From: Amylostereum areolatum
Lineage: Eukaryota; Basidiomycota; Agaricomycetes; Russulales; Stereaceae
Length of the DNA stretch: 64,000 bases
Direction of reading: 5' to 3'
NCBI GenBank assembly: GCA_012932865.1
Contig: SAXG01000001.1
Coordinates: forward strand, 2,841,693-2,905,692
The notes below the pieces were generated by a model that did not search any database, was not told where the DNA came from, and saw only the letters and a program-made list of their open reading frames with translations. The translations under genes were made by a program, and so were the position numbers. Shown here in pieces: positions 47,400 through 58,699 of the stretch. Positions within the stretch are counted from its first letter, which is position 1. Each line of letters begins with the position of its first letter.

Positions 47400-47500
47400 C
47401 AATAAAAGAGACGTACCAATGAGAGTGTGCCCTTCGTCGCCATCGTCCAGACTGCCATGGCCCACGACCACCAACACGATGTTCGTCGCTTCAAATACGG
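47400..47500 (-). pseudogene. Exon fragment with a His-Gly motif, perhaps caspase-like
   Basis: One minus-strand exon reads VFEATNIVLVVVGHGSLDDG followed by DEGHTLIG and a GTACGT donor. A hydrophobic beta strand ending in GHG is the His-containing strand of clan CD peptidases (caspase/legumain fold). The strand with the catalytic Cys was not found, and downstream exons do not assemble, so if the assignment is right this is probably a remnant. Confidence 0.25.
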
Positions 47501-48544
47501 CGTGCTAGTCTAGTGCGCGCGCTGTGGACATCGAGGGGAGGGCATAGTCTCCGCGCATTGGTCGGTAGATGGCGGTGGTATTAGTGTCCTGCCCTCATCT
47601 CCACGGTAAGAAACACCAACGGGAATATATTGCAAACTGAACATCTTCGCGCCCAACAGACCACTACTATTCCCTCACCCGCCCGTTTCACTGTCCTAGA
47701 ACCCCCCACCTCTGAGTACTGCGTGGCAAGTCCTGTGTAAGAAATCATCTCGAGGGAATTAGTTTTGAATGAAACTTGGAGCGGAATCGAACCTAGGATG
47801 TAGGGCTTTGCCGTAAATCGGCGCCCTGAGCAAGACTTGCAAGGAGGAGTGCCCATATTGGTTCTTGCGCTTCACCATTGGTAGGTGGGGTGTTTTGTTC
47901 CACATTGGCCCAAGCAGTTTCGATGATTTCGCCGGCAGGTACCTGAGTGTACGCCCTTCCAAGGGTCGTATGAACGGCTACGTAATGGAGAGACATAGTG
48001 TGGAGTTAGTCTTGCTCATCTGCCAGTCGGTTGAGCATCCGACATGAAAACTTACAACATCTATCGTCGAGATCGTAATTTTCCGTCCCTGATTTCGTGA
48101 TACCGACATGAAGGTCCCAAGATAAATGGGGAGTCTTAGTGTTCTGAGTGACCGCCATTCGAGTGAGTGCCAAGGATGTCGATGTGGTTCGCTCTCTTAG
48201 GCACTTGAGCTGGCAGCTCAAAATTCTGGGAGCGTGAGTAAATTATGTAACCGACGGGGGTTGAACGTTGAACATTGAACGTTGAACTTGCCGTCTGGAA
48301 ACTCCATCGAAACTACACGCGCGTCGCGCACCCTCCTCTCTGTCACCTCTAAAAAATAACCACAAATTGCCGCCAAGGCCCCTCGCCCTAGAAAACCCCC
48401 GACGTGCCTACATCTACTTCTGCCCTCTCGACCAATCCCGGTCCCACGCCCAGTCAAACGAACTCGCGCACACTGTCCAAAACCTTACTTTTCTTTCTTC
48501 CTTCCACCGGTCCTCCACTTTACTTCACACAGGGTTCTTGTACT
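47501..48544. other. No supported gene
   Basis: Short frames on the minus strand (for example MSLHYVAVHTTLGRAYTQVP, from 47996) could be 5' exons of the GHG-motif remnant. A (TTGAACG)n stretch lies at about 48261-48288. The B-box-like sequence at 47783-47793 does not fold as a tRNA. Confidence 0.35.
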
Positions 48545-48818
48545 CTCGTCGGCAAGCGTCTGGGCATTTTTGTCCGGACTGCGGGCCAATGGGCTACAAG
48601 GCGTGCGCCGGCACCCGCGCTTCTGCGCTGGCGGGCTGGTGCACGTTGACCCCGGATATCCCTACTTTGCGTTTTTTTTTCTCTCCACTGTACATTTCTT
48701 CTTCCCTTGTATGCTCGTCGGCAAGCGTCTGGACATTTCTGTCTGGACTGCGGGCCAATGGGCTACAAGGCGTGCGCCGGCACCCGCGCTTCGGCGCTGG
48801 CGGGCTGGTGCACGTTGA
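48545..48818. repeat. Direct duplication, 169 bp period
   Basis: A segment starting CTCGTCGGCAAGCGTCTGG at 48545 recurs at 48714 with few changes over about 105 bp (TGCGGGCCAATGGGCTACAA, CGTGCGCCGGCACCCGCGCT, GCGGGCTGGTGCACGTTGA). The two halves are separated by about 64 bp of unique, T-rich sequence. Both halves keep the same open frame, but the encoded peptide has no recognised domain. Confidence 0.9.
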
Positions 48819-49218
48819 TACTGTATCGTCTTCTCCTGTCTTCCCTACTCTGTCCCCGCCATCTTCTCTCCTTTCTCGACTTCGTACGCATATATTACCG
48901 TACGCCGGAAGGCCGTGGCTCGATTTCACTTTCCAATCTTCCATTTCCGCTAGTCGTTGACCATGTGCGAGTCGTTCGGCGCCGGCGTACAAACGCGGAC
49001 GTGCCAAAGCTTCCGTGCGCCAACATGATCGCAACATCCAGATTCCAGAGTGCGTATCTCTCTTTCGATTCCTGTCGATTTGTGGCTTATCACGTTGAAA
49101 TGCATCAGCGTCGACCGCAACGCGTTTGGCTGCGGCGTGTTCACCATCTTGCCGTCCACCGGTTTCCTCTTCTCCCGTCATCACCGTCCACGCCGCCCCG
49201 CCCCCTTCCCCGCCCACC
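48819..49218. other. 5' flank of the transporter pseudogene
   Basis: Pyrimidine-rich sequence without a recognised exon. It should contain the old promoter and leader of the gene at 49219. Confidence 0.35.
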
Positions 49219-49915
49219 ATGGCCCACCGCCCCTCGACGGCGGACTCGTCCCGCCCGATGACTTCGACTGGTTCGGGTTTCCCGCCCCAGGACATCTACT
49301 TCGACCGCGACGCCCAGTACACCGCCTATCCCCAGGATTACGCCCTCGAGGAGGAACATGAAGACGAGAGCGAGGACGAGGGCGTGTTAGCCTTTCAACC
49401 CCCCTCCACCGACAATGCTCTTGACCAGCAATCACCTTCCTTTCTATCCCCCCTTCCCCTTGGCCTCGCCCCCGCCTCCTTTCACCCCGACTCATGGCCC
49501 CGTCTACCCCGCTTCCATGTCCGATTACACCCCCCGCCGTCATGCCCTGCCCTACCCGACCCTGAGCAAGGCCTCCCTTCCCCCACAAACTCCTGTAGAG
49601 TTACCGCCCTCGACAGACTCGCCCACAAATTCCCGTGGTTATGGCACAGAAGATGGCTCCCGTCTCCGTCGGCTCACTCCGTCAAGTATTGTCTTCAACT
49701 TTTACTCCCCGCACCCGCCGTCATCCCGTTGCTCATGCTTGTTGTCGCCCACCCCTGCCATGACCCTTCCCATCGCCGTTTACCGTCTCCCTCGCTGGTG
49801 AGGCGGCGCAAAGTTCTCCTTCAACCCCGGCCCTTCGAACATCAAGGAGCACGTCCTCGTGTTTATCACGCCCAACGTCCCCACTGCGGTATACTCGTCA
49901 ATGCGAGAGTGAGCG
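49219..49915 (+). pseudogene. Decayed oligopeptide transporter (OPT family), N-terminal part
   Basis: From ATG at 49219 (MAHRPSTADSSRPMTSTGSG) the cytosolic N-terminus typical of fungal OPT proteins can be followed: GVLAFQPPSTDNALDQQ, then after a frame change PPQTPVELPPSTDS and NSRGYGTEDGSRLRRLTPSS. The first membrane region is split across frames (FNFYSP in one, AVIPLLMLVVAHP in another), then MTLPIAVYRLPRW, an in-frame TGA at 49799-49801, and in the same frame GGAKFSFNPGPSNIKEHVLV. The last block is a strongly conserved OPT signature. At least three disruptions plus missing downstream sequence show it is dead. It would have imported small peptides. Confidence 0.7.
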
Positions 49916-51497
49916 CCATCTTCAGGCACGCAGAGAGCTGGAACGCACCTAGCGCATGGACGGAAAAGGAAACAGGAGGGGAGGTATCAGGGGCAGATAT
50001 GTCAGGTGCATGCAATGGGAGCGCACTCGGGACTTGCGTGAACATCCCCCCACGTTGGCGAGATGACAAGAAACGTCGTCGGCTGAAAATGTGAGGTGCA
50101 CGCATGCTGGGATCATGACCTGGCGGCGAGGCGGGTGGCGCCGAGATGGGAGACGAGGCGGCAGTCGAGGCGAGACCAACAGCGGCGACGACCGTGGAGG
50201 CGTATGCGGAGGCAGCAGCACCTGCGGCAATGAAGGCGGGGTGCTTTGGAAGATATTTAGGTGCACATCCACCTCCGTCAGGAGAGAGGGTCGAGCGCTC
50301 GGTGAGAAACCTGGTTTTTGGCACGGATTCTGCTTGATTCAGTACCCAGTCTCACGATTGGAACATATTCGTATCGAGTAGACGACTTGTCCCATCGAAC
50401 TCACATCAACAACTCGTTTGCGCCTCCTTCCTGGACATTGCCCTCGGTTGACAACTATTAACAAGACAAGTCTCTTGCCGTTCCCTCTCCCACACGCACA
50501 CGGAGAGGCGACATATCCGCGTTGTGATAGACATACGTCAACAACATTGTAGTCGTAGATGCACGACTTATGCGTTTTCCTTTTTTTACTCAGAGTCTTC
50601 CGTTATTGCGAGCAACATTGGATTAACTCACAACCCCCCCGCCTCTTCCCTCCACTCACTGGCCTCCGTCTTACTATAACTGTGCATATCCTCAAGCGCG
50701 GCTCCTGCGTCATTGCGACTGCACACTCCGACCGCCGTACGCACATGCGCTTCCAACCAAGCACGACCCCGGGCCCGCAAATGGCGAACCTGCTCGCTCG
50801 ACGCTGCCACGGCTGTACCATGGTAGGGGCGGGAGGGGCGAAAATGAAGCAGGCTTGCGCGCTGACTAGATGTCTTTTGGGCACGGTGCACACCACGCGG
50901 GAAGATCGTGACGGGAGAACGTTCGAGCGACGAGGACGTGAATTTGTAGGTGGAGGATGGACGCCTGCCGCACGCGTTCTACCTGCTCGCAGTCCGGCTT
51001 CTATTGCACAAGGTGCGTGTGTACATTGCGCATTTGTCAGTGCAGGGGCTGATCCAGTATACTGTATGCAGTCAACAAGTCGGTTTGTTTTTGTCGTTGA
51101 GGGGGACCATCACACATCGGATGTGCTGTTTCTAACCAGGTAAGCCTTTTTTAGCACCGGCAGCAAGAGCGTGCTAACCAGAGCCCTGCGCCGTTTCAGT
51201 CCACAGCAATCTCCATAGTACCCCAATCCCGGCGACCACGCTCTCTGCCTATCAGTCGACTATGGGGGTGGTGCGAAGACAAGGTACCATTAGAATACAT
51301 ACTGTATTTACTACTCGATGTATGGTTTACACTACACGATCTACATGAATATATGATATTTTGTCCTGTACCACCAATCGTCCTGCATTGTGTAGGATTG
51401 CTCTACATAGTCCTTAGTACCGCCTCAATCTCACCTCCCCTTTACATATTAGTTGGTACGTCCGAGTAATCCACGTCATGGATCTATTGGCCAATTG
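49916..51497. other. No supported gene
   Basis: Open frames at 49866-50324 (-) and 50559-51143 (+) lack recognised domains. The minus-strand frame has an Ala-rich hydrophobic segment (HPAFIAAGAAASAYASTVVA) that could be an inverted piece of a membrane protein. 51290-51420 is AT-rich. Confidence 0.4.
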
Positions 51498-54400
51498 CTA
51501 CGCTCTCATCTCTGGTAAAGAATAAACTAGCATGAAAAGGTAACATCGAAACGCGCCCAGCTCAGACTCCGGTATTTCTACGAAATCGCCTCCCCTCAAC
51601 ACTGCAGCGATTGCGGCAAGTACCCAAACTCCACAATCATATCCGGTCGTCTGAACCGGGGCAGCCTACAGCGGTATCAGTCTCAAAAAAAGGTGTGGTT
51701 GTGTTTGCGCACGTACGACGAGAGGGTGAGCGGTCCATTCCGATATGTCAAGTTCAATGCAATGACTATTCTCTTTAGCGACTTGGAGAAGGGCTGAAAC
51801 GAAGTGTAGTATATCCTGTATAGTCCAAAGATCAGAAGAGGGCGCAAGCGAACGGAAGTGGACAGTACTCACCGGTAAAATTGTATCCCAGGGCGCATAG
51901 TCATGAAGACTGTCAAAATATGCTATCCTTCGTTCGGTGAGATACAGAGTGGCTAGTACCCAATGATTGTTCCTCTGTATCGGTATGATCCATACAGACC
52001 GTGTCCAAAACTCCGTGCGTCGGGTATTGCACCAGAGTCCCGTGAGATCTTGGCTATGTAGCATTCGGGGTAGAGCGTGTATGCCAAATATCGCACAGCG
52101 TTGACGGGGGCGGTCGTGGAGTCGATGATATAGGAGGGACGCGCATCCATCCACACAGTTATCCGACAACCAAGCGTGGGGATCCCTCAGACGTTTAATG
52201 TCCTGTGCATTAAACCAAATCGGTGTCATGTTGTACTGCCGGTCGTCCTGATGGCGGATGCGAGGAACATTGGAATGGACCTGATGCAATGGAGGGATAC
52301 GGAGATCGTGGAGGCCATCTCCTCGGGCACCAAAGCGCACCTCGGAGAACTTAGTGAGAGTGATGGCCATACCGTCACTAGTGGATGAATGGTCCTGAGG
52401 AATGGCATCATCGTGCAATGTTTCGACTCGGAGGGCGACACGGGTTTCGTCCTCATCCATTGGAAGGTCGCCATCATTGTCGTCATAAAGTGCGCCCTCT
52501 AAGTCCTCCCGTATGGTGTCAGATATGTCATTTCCAGTGTCGAAGACGGACTCCTCCATGTCCGTTGGATCGCCGGCATGCTTCCATATAGAAGATTTTA
52601 GGATGGGCTGCTGGGATGGAGGAGGTATCTTCATAACCGAAGGAAGTCCTAAAGATGTCGACGCCCGCTTCGCAGCAGAGGATATTTGAACGTCGAAATG
52701 ATCGGCAGTGACTAATGACGTTGACCAGGACGGCTTGAGAAGCCAGTGGTTGTCGACGTAGCGTTGTAGGTGCTCCTTGTAACGAATGTCTGTGTAAAGT
52801 CAGGTTTGAATTAGCAGTTGCTACTATGCGACACTCACTTTCGGGATTTTCGATAGCCACTTGGGCCGCCACCACCTCCTCTGAGAACCAGATAGACAGA
52901 TTATCTGCTTCGTTCTTAAGGCGAATTTGTTCTTCTTCAACACGGTCTATTTTGTGAAGAGCGTTGATGCCCCTTCTGACCTTGTCGTCGCTGAGCCATC
53001 GGGGTACTGTACCTTCCGCTGGCGTGATCCAGACATCTTGCAGGAGATTTGGATGGTCTTTGAGCGATATTATTTGCAACGGCAGGGGTTCAGGAATGGG
53101 TACGGGACAAGGAGTGCGGGCGGCCGCTGCCAGCCTCTTCAGTGTTGCACAGTATGTGTTATACGTGTTGATGGCTCTGATGATAGCTGGTTTTCGATTA
53201 CTTATCGCCTGCAGTGTATGTTGGTGGAGCTTTGTACCTGCACAACTGTGAGGATAAAGCAACATGTTGAAGGCATGATAACACGTACCAAGCGCCTCTT
53301 GACGTCCACTTACAGCTTGATCCAGTCGCCCAAAAGCAAGAAAACTCCCGATGCATTTTTCGCGGACCTTAATCTTCATTTCTCTCGCCGCCAGGAGGGT
53401 CTCAACAAAATCGAGACTGAGACCACGCAGAAGAGGGAAATCTTCCGGAAGTTGAAGTTTTTGATACATATTTTCAGCGTGTGCAGAGAGTTTAGACTGA
53501 GTCTCTTTTAGTGCCTCCAACTCCATCTGAACATATGTGGTTGGAAACCCAGCGGAAGACTTGATAGCCTGTTGTGCCTTGGACACGGAGCTCTCAATCG
53601 CGTTGATATCATCTTGGAGCTTCGAAACAGCTTGAAGCTGTTTGCGTAAATGGGTCGGTGCATCTATGGTATCCGTAAGAAATTAAAAGATCAGACACGA
53701 TGGATACACGCACTCGCTTGCGGGCTTAGTTGTGCAGATTTTTGAAGGGACCATTCAGATCGGATATCGTCAACTGATAGTCCAGTACTTTGCAATAGTT
53801 TTCGAGCTTCAAGGCCCTGCTTCATTGTTTGGCGAACGCCATGCGTGACCCGCTTCCCCAACCGCCTTTGTCCACGGTGTCCAATGAAACGAAGCTGGTG
53901 GTCAATGAGCCAAATCCGTCGCCCACTCTGAGCACAGCTGAGTAAGCCTTCGAAAATGCAACAAGTACACGGAAACACAGACCGACGACGATCGTTCCAC
54001 AGGTATGATTTTGCGAAGTCCACTCCACAAGCGCTCTGTTCCTTCTCCGTCGGAAAGCCCAACACCTTTTTGCATGCGGGGGTTGTAGCAGAGTTGACAC
54101 GACCAATGGTGGCGGTAGGCGTGCATGGCAGAGGTTACAAACTCTAATCGCTCCATCAAAGAATTCGGAAGAATGGCGTACTAGATTAAAAAAGTGAGCA
54201 TATGAACAAAAGGTCATGCAGAGAGGTCGCACATTATTGAGCGACCGGTCAACCACACAACCGATGTCATAAAAGACTTTGATGCTCGCGTTCGGGGGAA
54301 GGTGACTCTGAAGCTCTTCGATGAGCGCAATCGCGTATTTTTGCTGTTCTCCAGGCGTGTCAAGGTTGGCGACAAAAAGGGGAAGATCGTGGCGGCAGAC

Positions 54401-55970
54401 TAAAGCACACAGTCCAGTATCATCGTAGCGGGCGCTGTCTGCCTTCTCTTTCGTGTCATCTGCAGCGATGTGCCCCTTTTCACAAGCATCGACCGCTTCT
54501 GCAGGAGCGAGAAGAGTGACGCGTGGTGTTGGAGGTCGCTTTCTCAGCGCGGAGATACGGTCCCCAACTTTGTCAACCTTTTCCTTGGAGACAAAGTATT
54601 CAGATTCAACTTGAAACCCAGTATCGGAGACATTGTTTCGGTGACGGTGGTGGAAGTTGGCGTCTACAGCCACATGGACATCCCCTCCCCTGAGGTTGAT
54701 AGGTGTCAGGAAACAAATAAGTAAGTGCATTACGACGTACTCATTAAAGTCCTTCCCCCACTTCAGTGATGCGAAACACGCTGCACATCGTCTCTGAAGA
54801 ATTTCTGATGCCCTTGAACTTGACGTGAACACCAGTTTCCGTGCGTTCCGGACCGCCTGTTCCACTCTGAGTTCAATCTGTCGCCGTGTTTGGTCATACC
54901 ACGGTATGGCGTCCGAGAGTCCTCTTCGGAAAGGATCATCAATAGGAACTCCCTAGATAGTGATCACAGTGATTAGCGTGAATGACTATGTAGAGTCATA
55001 GAGCTGAAATCCACACACCGATGCGTCAAGAGTAGGGAACCCCCGTTTACCATAGAAATCTTGCAATCCAGAGGAAAGCGCAGTGACAGCGTCACCGGAA
55101 CGCTCTGAAAGGACAAGATAAAAGTCGAGAAGTGGGATAAAGACAGCTGCCTGTGGAAAGACAGGGGACAGTGGAAAAAGTCCATTGCGGACAAGTTGTT
55201 GGGGTAGCGGATGATTGCTACAGGAGACAATTTCCAGGTGGCGGTGGTCTGAAAACAAGGTATATTCAGAGACTACACGATACAGGTGATTAAGCTTGAA
55301 ACATACGATCCCAAAAAAGGCACTCGACAGACGATTTTCGTGAGGCGCATGTTGGCGAGCACAGAGATGTCCACTGCTTATCCGGCGACAAGGGACGGCC
55401 AATGGTGTCGTTGTGAAAGTCGATGAGGGGTATGACAAGGAGGGGGATCAGGTCCTTCCAATTCTTGCTCAGACGTGTATGGTCCTGCTGACGGTCGCGT
55501 TTTGGGTGGTATGTGGGGCCCGGGACGTCTGGAGGTTCGATTGCTGGATCTGCCACAGACGCGTCGTTTTGGTCATCCTCGCGCAGTGGAGGGTCAATGT
55601 TCATGATATCTTCGGAGGTCACATCCACCATGCCGGCCGCCTCTCCTCCCCCTCCATCGACACTTTCCTCGCAGCCGACATGCGCGTCTGCTGGTACCAA
55701 ATCGTTGGCTGTCCATGTATGAAGGGAGTCACCCAAAGCCTTGGATTTGCGACTCGATTCTTTGAGATCTTCCACGCGCTGAAGGAGAGCCTTGCGCTTG
55801 GCTGAGTGCCCTAGAAGGCGAACACCATCATTCCGAGTCCTCCCTGCCATTTTGTACCGGGATGGCGTGTCGGGAAGACGCGGACCAAGTTTTCGTCCGA
55901 CAAGAAGGTTCGCGCTCCGTACTGGGCGCTTTGGCGTAGAAAACGCAGGGAAAGCGAGCAAATTGTCCAT
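51498..55970 (-). mobile_element. KDZ transposon gene: transposase fused to Ulp1-type SUMO protease
   Basis: A single long gene assembles through short introns from MDNLLAFPAFSTPKRPVRSA (ATG 55968-55970). It continues through NWKDLIPLLVIPLIDFHNDT, HPLPQQLVRNGLFPLSPVF, RCAACFASLKWGKDFNE, GDVHVAVDANFHHRHRNN (first acidic residue), DDTGLCALVCRHDLPLFVAN, KVFYDIGCVVDRS and VSAMHAYRHHWSCQLCYNPR, to GLSDGEGTERLWSGLRKIIP (catalytic Glu). A coiled-coil section follows. The C-terminus is a C48 peptidase: DPHAWLSDNCVDG, RNNHWVLATLYLTERRIAYF with DSLHD, and EWTAHPLV. A GTACGT intron then leads to APVQTTGYDCGVWVLAAI with the catalytic Cys, ending near YSLPEMRA. I found no stop or frameshift. Kyakuja-Dileera-Zisupton transposases with SUMO protease domains are known from basidiomycetes. 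Terminal repeats were not found by eye. Confidence 0.88.
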
Positions 55971-57149
55971 AGATAGGTTGTAGCCTGAGTGGTTTAAGAT
56001 CAAGAGAAGGTGCAGACGCGACAACGTGAGCGCGTTCCAGAGGTGCAGAGACTTACGTAATCTGGACGAGATCTCAGATCTCAGAGAGGTATCCCTTGGG
56101 TATTCCGTCGTTTCTCCTTGTCCTTCTCCGGCCTGGGTCTCTGCCTACATGCCTTCTCTCTCACCTACGTATTCCAAGGAGCTCCGTCAAAATCCCAACA
56201 CAGCTCAATTAGCCTCCTGTTATATTATTGAGGTTGGCCCCACTCTTTCGCTTCGTAGTACGCTATTGTGACTTGTCTTACCTTCCATTGACCCCATTGC
56301 GGTCCGTTACTTCTCCAGATCCGTTCGCACCCATGGTTCTTCTTGTAGAGCTTTTCCTACTGACAGATCGGGACTGGATTTCCCTTGACGGAGACGTACG
56401 CGGGATTGCCGATGCACGACTCCGTGAGAGGCTGTCGAGGCTGTCGGCAAAGTAAATGGTTGGTGTGTCCAAGCGTGAGAGGTCGGACGACTCGAACTGA
56501 ACTCTCTCGTCGGCTCTCAGCTCCACCACGCGCACCTTCGACGGGACACTTGGACTCGCTCCCCCAGCTGTTCGACTTTGCAGGGGACCCGGACGCGATG
56601 ATGGAGGAATGGGCTGTGGGTCCGTAGCGGGACGGGACGGGAGGACCGGCGTACAGTCAATTGGTGAGTTCGTCATGATCTGCAAACTGTCGCTGCCACT
56701 GATTAGGATGTGCCAGCTGAGCCGTGTAGGGGTATGTCGGGGCCCACGGCACTCTCAGCATTGCCGGGTTGATCCTCGACGTAGTAAGCAGCTGCGAGAG
56801 GTTGTTCATCTGCATCGGGTGCGCGTAGTCCATTTGTTGCAGTTGTCGCCCAAGGATACCGAACTGGACATGAAGGTCGCTGCACCCGTGCGGCTGCCAT
56901 TTGATGGTAAGTCCACGATGCTCGACATCCATAAATCCTCAACTTACCTGCCCCGACAGAGCTTCTCGAGGGATCCATTTTAACCTCGGATGCATGGCCT
57001 GGTGGGATCGGAGCCTTGTTGGTGGCACAGTGACCGCCTATATTCCGCACCAAGCGTCAGGAACGACCATGCCCACGACAAGATCGGCCTGTAGATGCAA
57101 AGAGTGTGCGCCAGTCAGGCAACGGAAAACCCCTTCAACATTAAATTTA
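55971..57149. other. Region between KDZ gene and recombinase
   Basis: Overlapping frames on both strands. Some plus-strand pieces (SKQLREVVHLHRVRVVHLLQ) may be decayed 5' exons of the recombinase, but no start codon or clean splice chain was found. KDZ terminal sequence should lie at the left part. Confidence 0.35.
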
Positions 57150-57891
57150 CAGGCGACCATGATGATTCCGGCTTTATCCTGTGCGCGGACTTCAAGAGGG
57201 ACATGTGGGCAAGCCGCGGGACCCATCTCATGCTCAACGCTGTGTATGTATCGCCTTTCTCTGCTTTATGCGGATGGAAGGAGTCCTGCGGTTGGAGTGG
57301 CACTGGAATCGGCTCGAGCGGCACAACAACTCGGTTCGTCTCATAGTACGTCTTCCGTGGCGAAAACCCCACCAGACGGTTGGTACGTTCTCTTTCTCAC
57401 ACTCTCTCGGTGCTTACCCGTATTTCGTAGGCGTGGAACCATCTTACCTTTACCACAACACCGAGAAGCCTTGGCTCAACCCTGTTCTGGCTCTCGCGGT
57501 AGGTACAGTGCCAGTGAGACAGGCCATTGAGAGGATTTGTCTGCCGTCGAAAAACAAGCTCTGGTCGGTGGACCGAAGATCCCGCCACTGGCATGGTGCG
57601 TCTTTCATCATTTTGTCCTAGCTGAGCTCATGGATTTCCTTGTTATCAGAGCGGTGTGTCCTGGACTGCTTCCGCAAAAACCTGACCGACGTTGGCATCA
57701 ACTATCGTCCGTACGGCACCCATTCGTTTCGCGGCGGCTGCTGCCAGTTACTTCGTAACGGAGAAGCGCCAATTCGCAAGATTTGCGCCTGGGGCAGTTG
57801 TTCGAGCAATCACGAGACAGCTACCGTGTTCAAGTATATCCTAGGCCGGATGGATGACAAAGTCCCTTGCGAAGACTACTTTAAACTTTAA
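57150..57891 (+). mobile_element. Crypton-like tyrosine recombinase, 5' incomplete
   Basis: Exons join to AFLCFMRMEGVLRLEWHWNR, then RLIVRLPWRKPHQT, a GTACGT...CGTAG intron, GVEPSYLYHNTEKPWLNPVL and, in a last exon, VGINYRPYGTHSFRGGCCQL, followed by IRKICAWGSCSSNHETATVF and KYIL. HSFR is the catalytic H-x-x-R, the W in CAWG sits at the second His/Trp position, and the Tyr in FKYIL is a fitting nucleophile. The stop is at 57889-57891. The N-terminal half cannot be assembled, so it may be a truncated element. The common family form GTHSFRRGG is here HSFRGGC. Confidence 0.65.
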
Positions 57892-58179
57892 ACCGTCAAA
57901 CTTATCGACAGGTGGGACAGCTGCGGGCGGACGTGCCCTTGGGCGTGAAGGAGAGAATATCATATTAATTTTAGAATATACACGCATAAAATAGTACATG
58001 TACAAGAGCAACTGGGAGATATGAGCACGGGGACAACATGGACAAGGTGGGCATCACGGGGGCTTGTAGCCAGACGCGGACATGGAATACAAGCCTGAGA
58101 GCGCGTCAAACAAGAGCGTGCTAAGCGTGCTCGATGCAGGCGAGGGCGTCCCGGGTATCTCAAGCGTTTCGAGACCGCA
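57892..58179. other. Spacer
   Basis: Just under 300 bp with no recognised gene. Confidence 0.35.
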
Positions 58180-58680
58180 CCCTCGACGGACGGCTCACGG
58201 CCGTCGTGAGAGGAGGGAAAGAATTTGCGGAAGAGGGCCTTCGTTCTTGAACTCGATCAAGACGCCCATGCGGCTGGGGCAGCATAGCGTGGGGCAAATG
58301 CGCTCGAGGTGGTTCGTTACGCTGTAGAGGACAGGTCAGCGCTGCGGAACAAAAGGCAATAAGTCACGACGAGGGAATAATTGCCCATGCGAAGGATGCG
58401 CCCTTCGGAAGCGGCGACGCCGTCGAGGGCATTGAGAAGCCCACTGAGGGTGAGCGTGCTGGCCTCGGAAAGGTTGTCCGCCTTGGTCGCCTTCCTCCTC
58501 CGGCGAGTGGAGCGTCGTCTTGTTGTTGGACTCGGCCACTTTCGCCTTGTTTGCAACCTTTTCCGACTTTCCCTTGTCCTTGCTGGTAAATGCAGCGTTG
58601 ACGTTGACGGGGATAACGCAGCGCGAAGGCACGCGTCCCATGAGGGTGGTGATCGTGCTGTCGGTTGCGATGGCGTGGCC
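58180..58680 (-). pseudogene. BCS1-type AAA ATPase fragment
   Basis: Minus-strand pieces read ITTLMGRVPSRCVI, NVNAAFTSKDKGKS (where intact proteins have an acidic Walker B LEDIDAAF), then LSGLLNALDGVAASEGRILR, and after a gap TNHLERICPTLCCPSRMGV, LIEFKN and, in another frame, ALFRKFFPSSHDGREPS. These are consecutive blocks of mitochondrial BCS1-like chaperones found in large numbers in agaricomycetes. The Walker A half is missing, the Walker B acids are lost, the arginine-finger block is altered and there is a frame change, so it is a dead fragment. Confidence 0.65.
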
Positions 58681-58699
58681 ATGCCAATGAGCGAGGACG

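Noticed and set aside
47783..47793. Perfect tRNA B-box on the minus strand (GGTTCGATTCC)
   Set aside because: The T-stem does not pair, no acceptor stem closes and no anticodon arm can be drawn upstream.
49866..50324. Minus-strand frame with an Ala-rich hydrophobic segment, possibly an inverted transporter exon
   Set aside because: The similarity to OPT membrane segments is too weak, and orientation is opposite to the adjacent pseudogene.
50559..51143. 194-residue plus-strand open frame
   Set aside because: No domain, no splice support and an unlikely amino-acid pattern.
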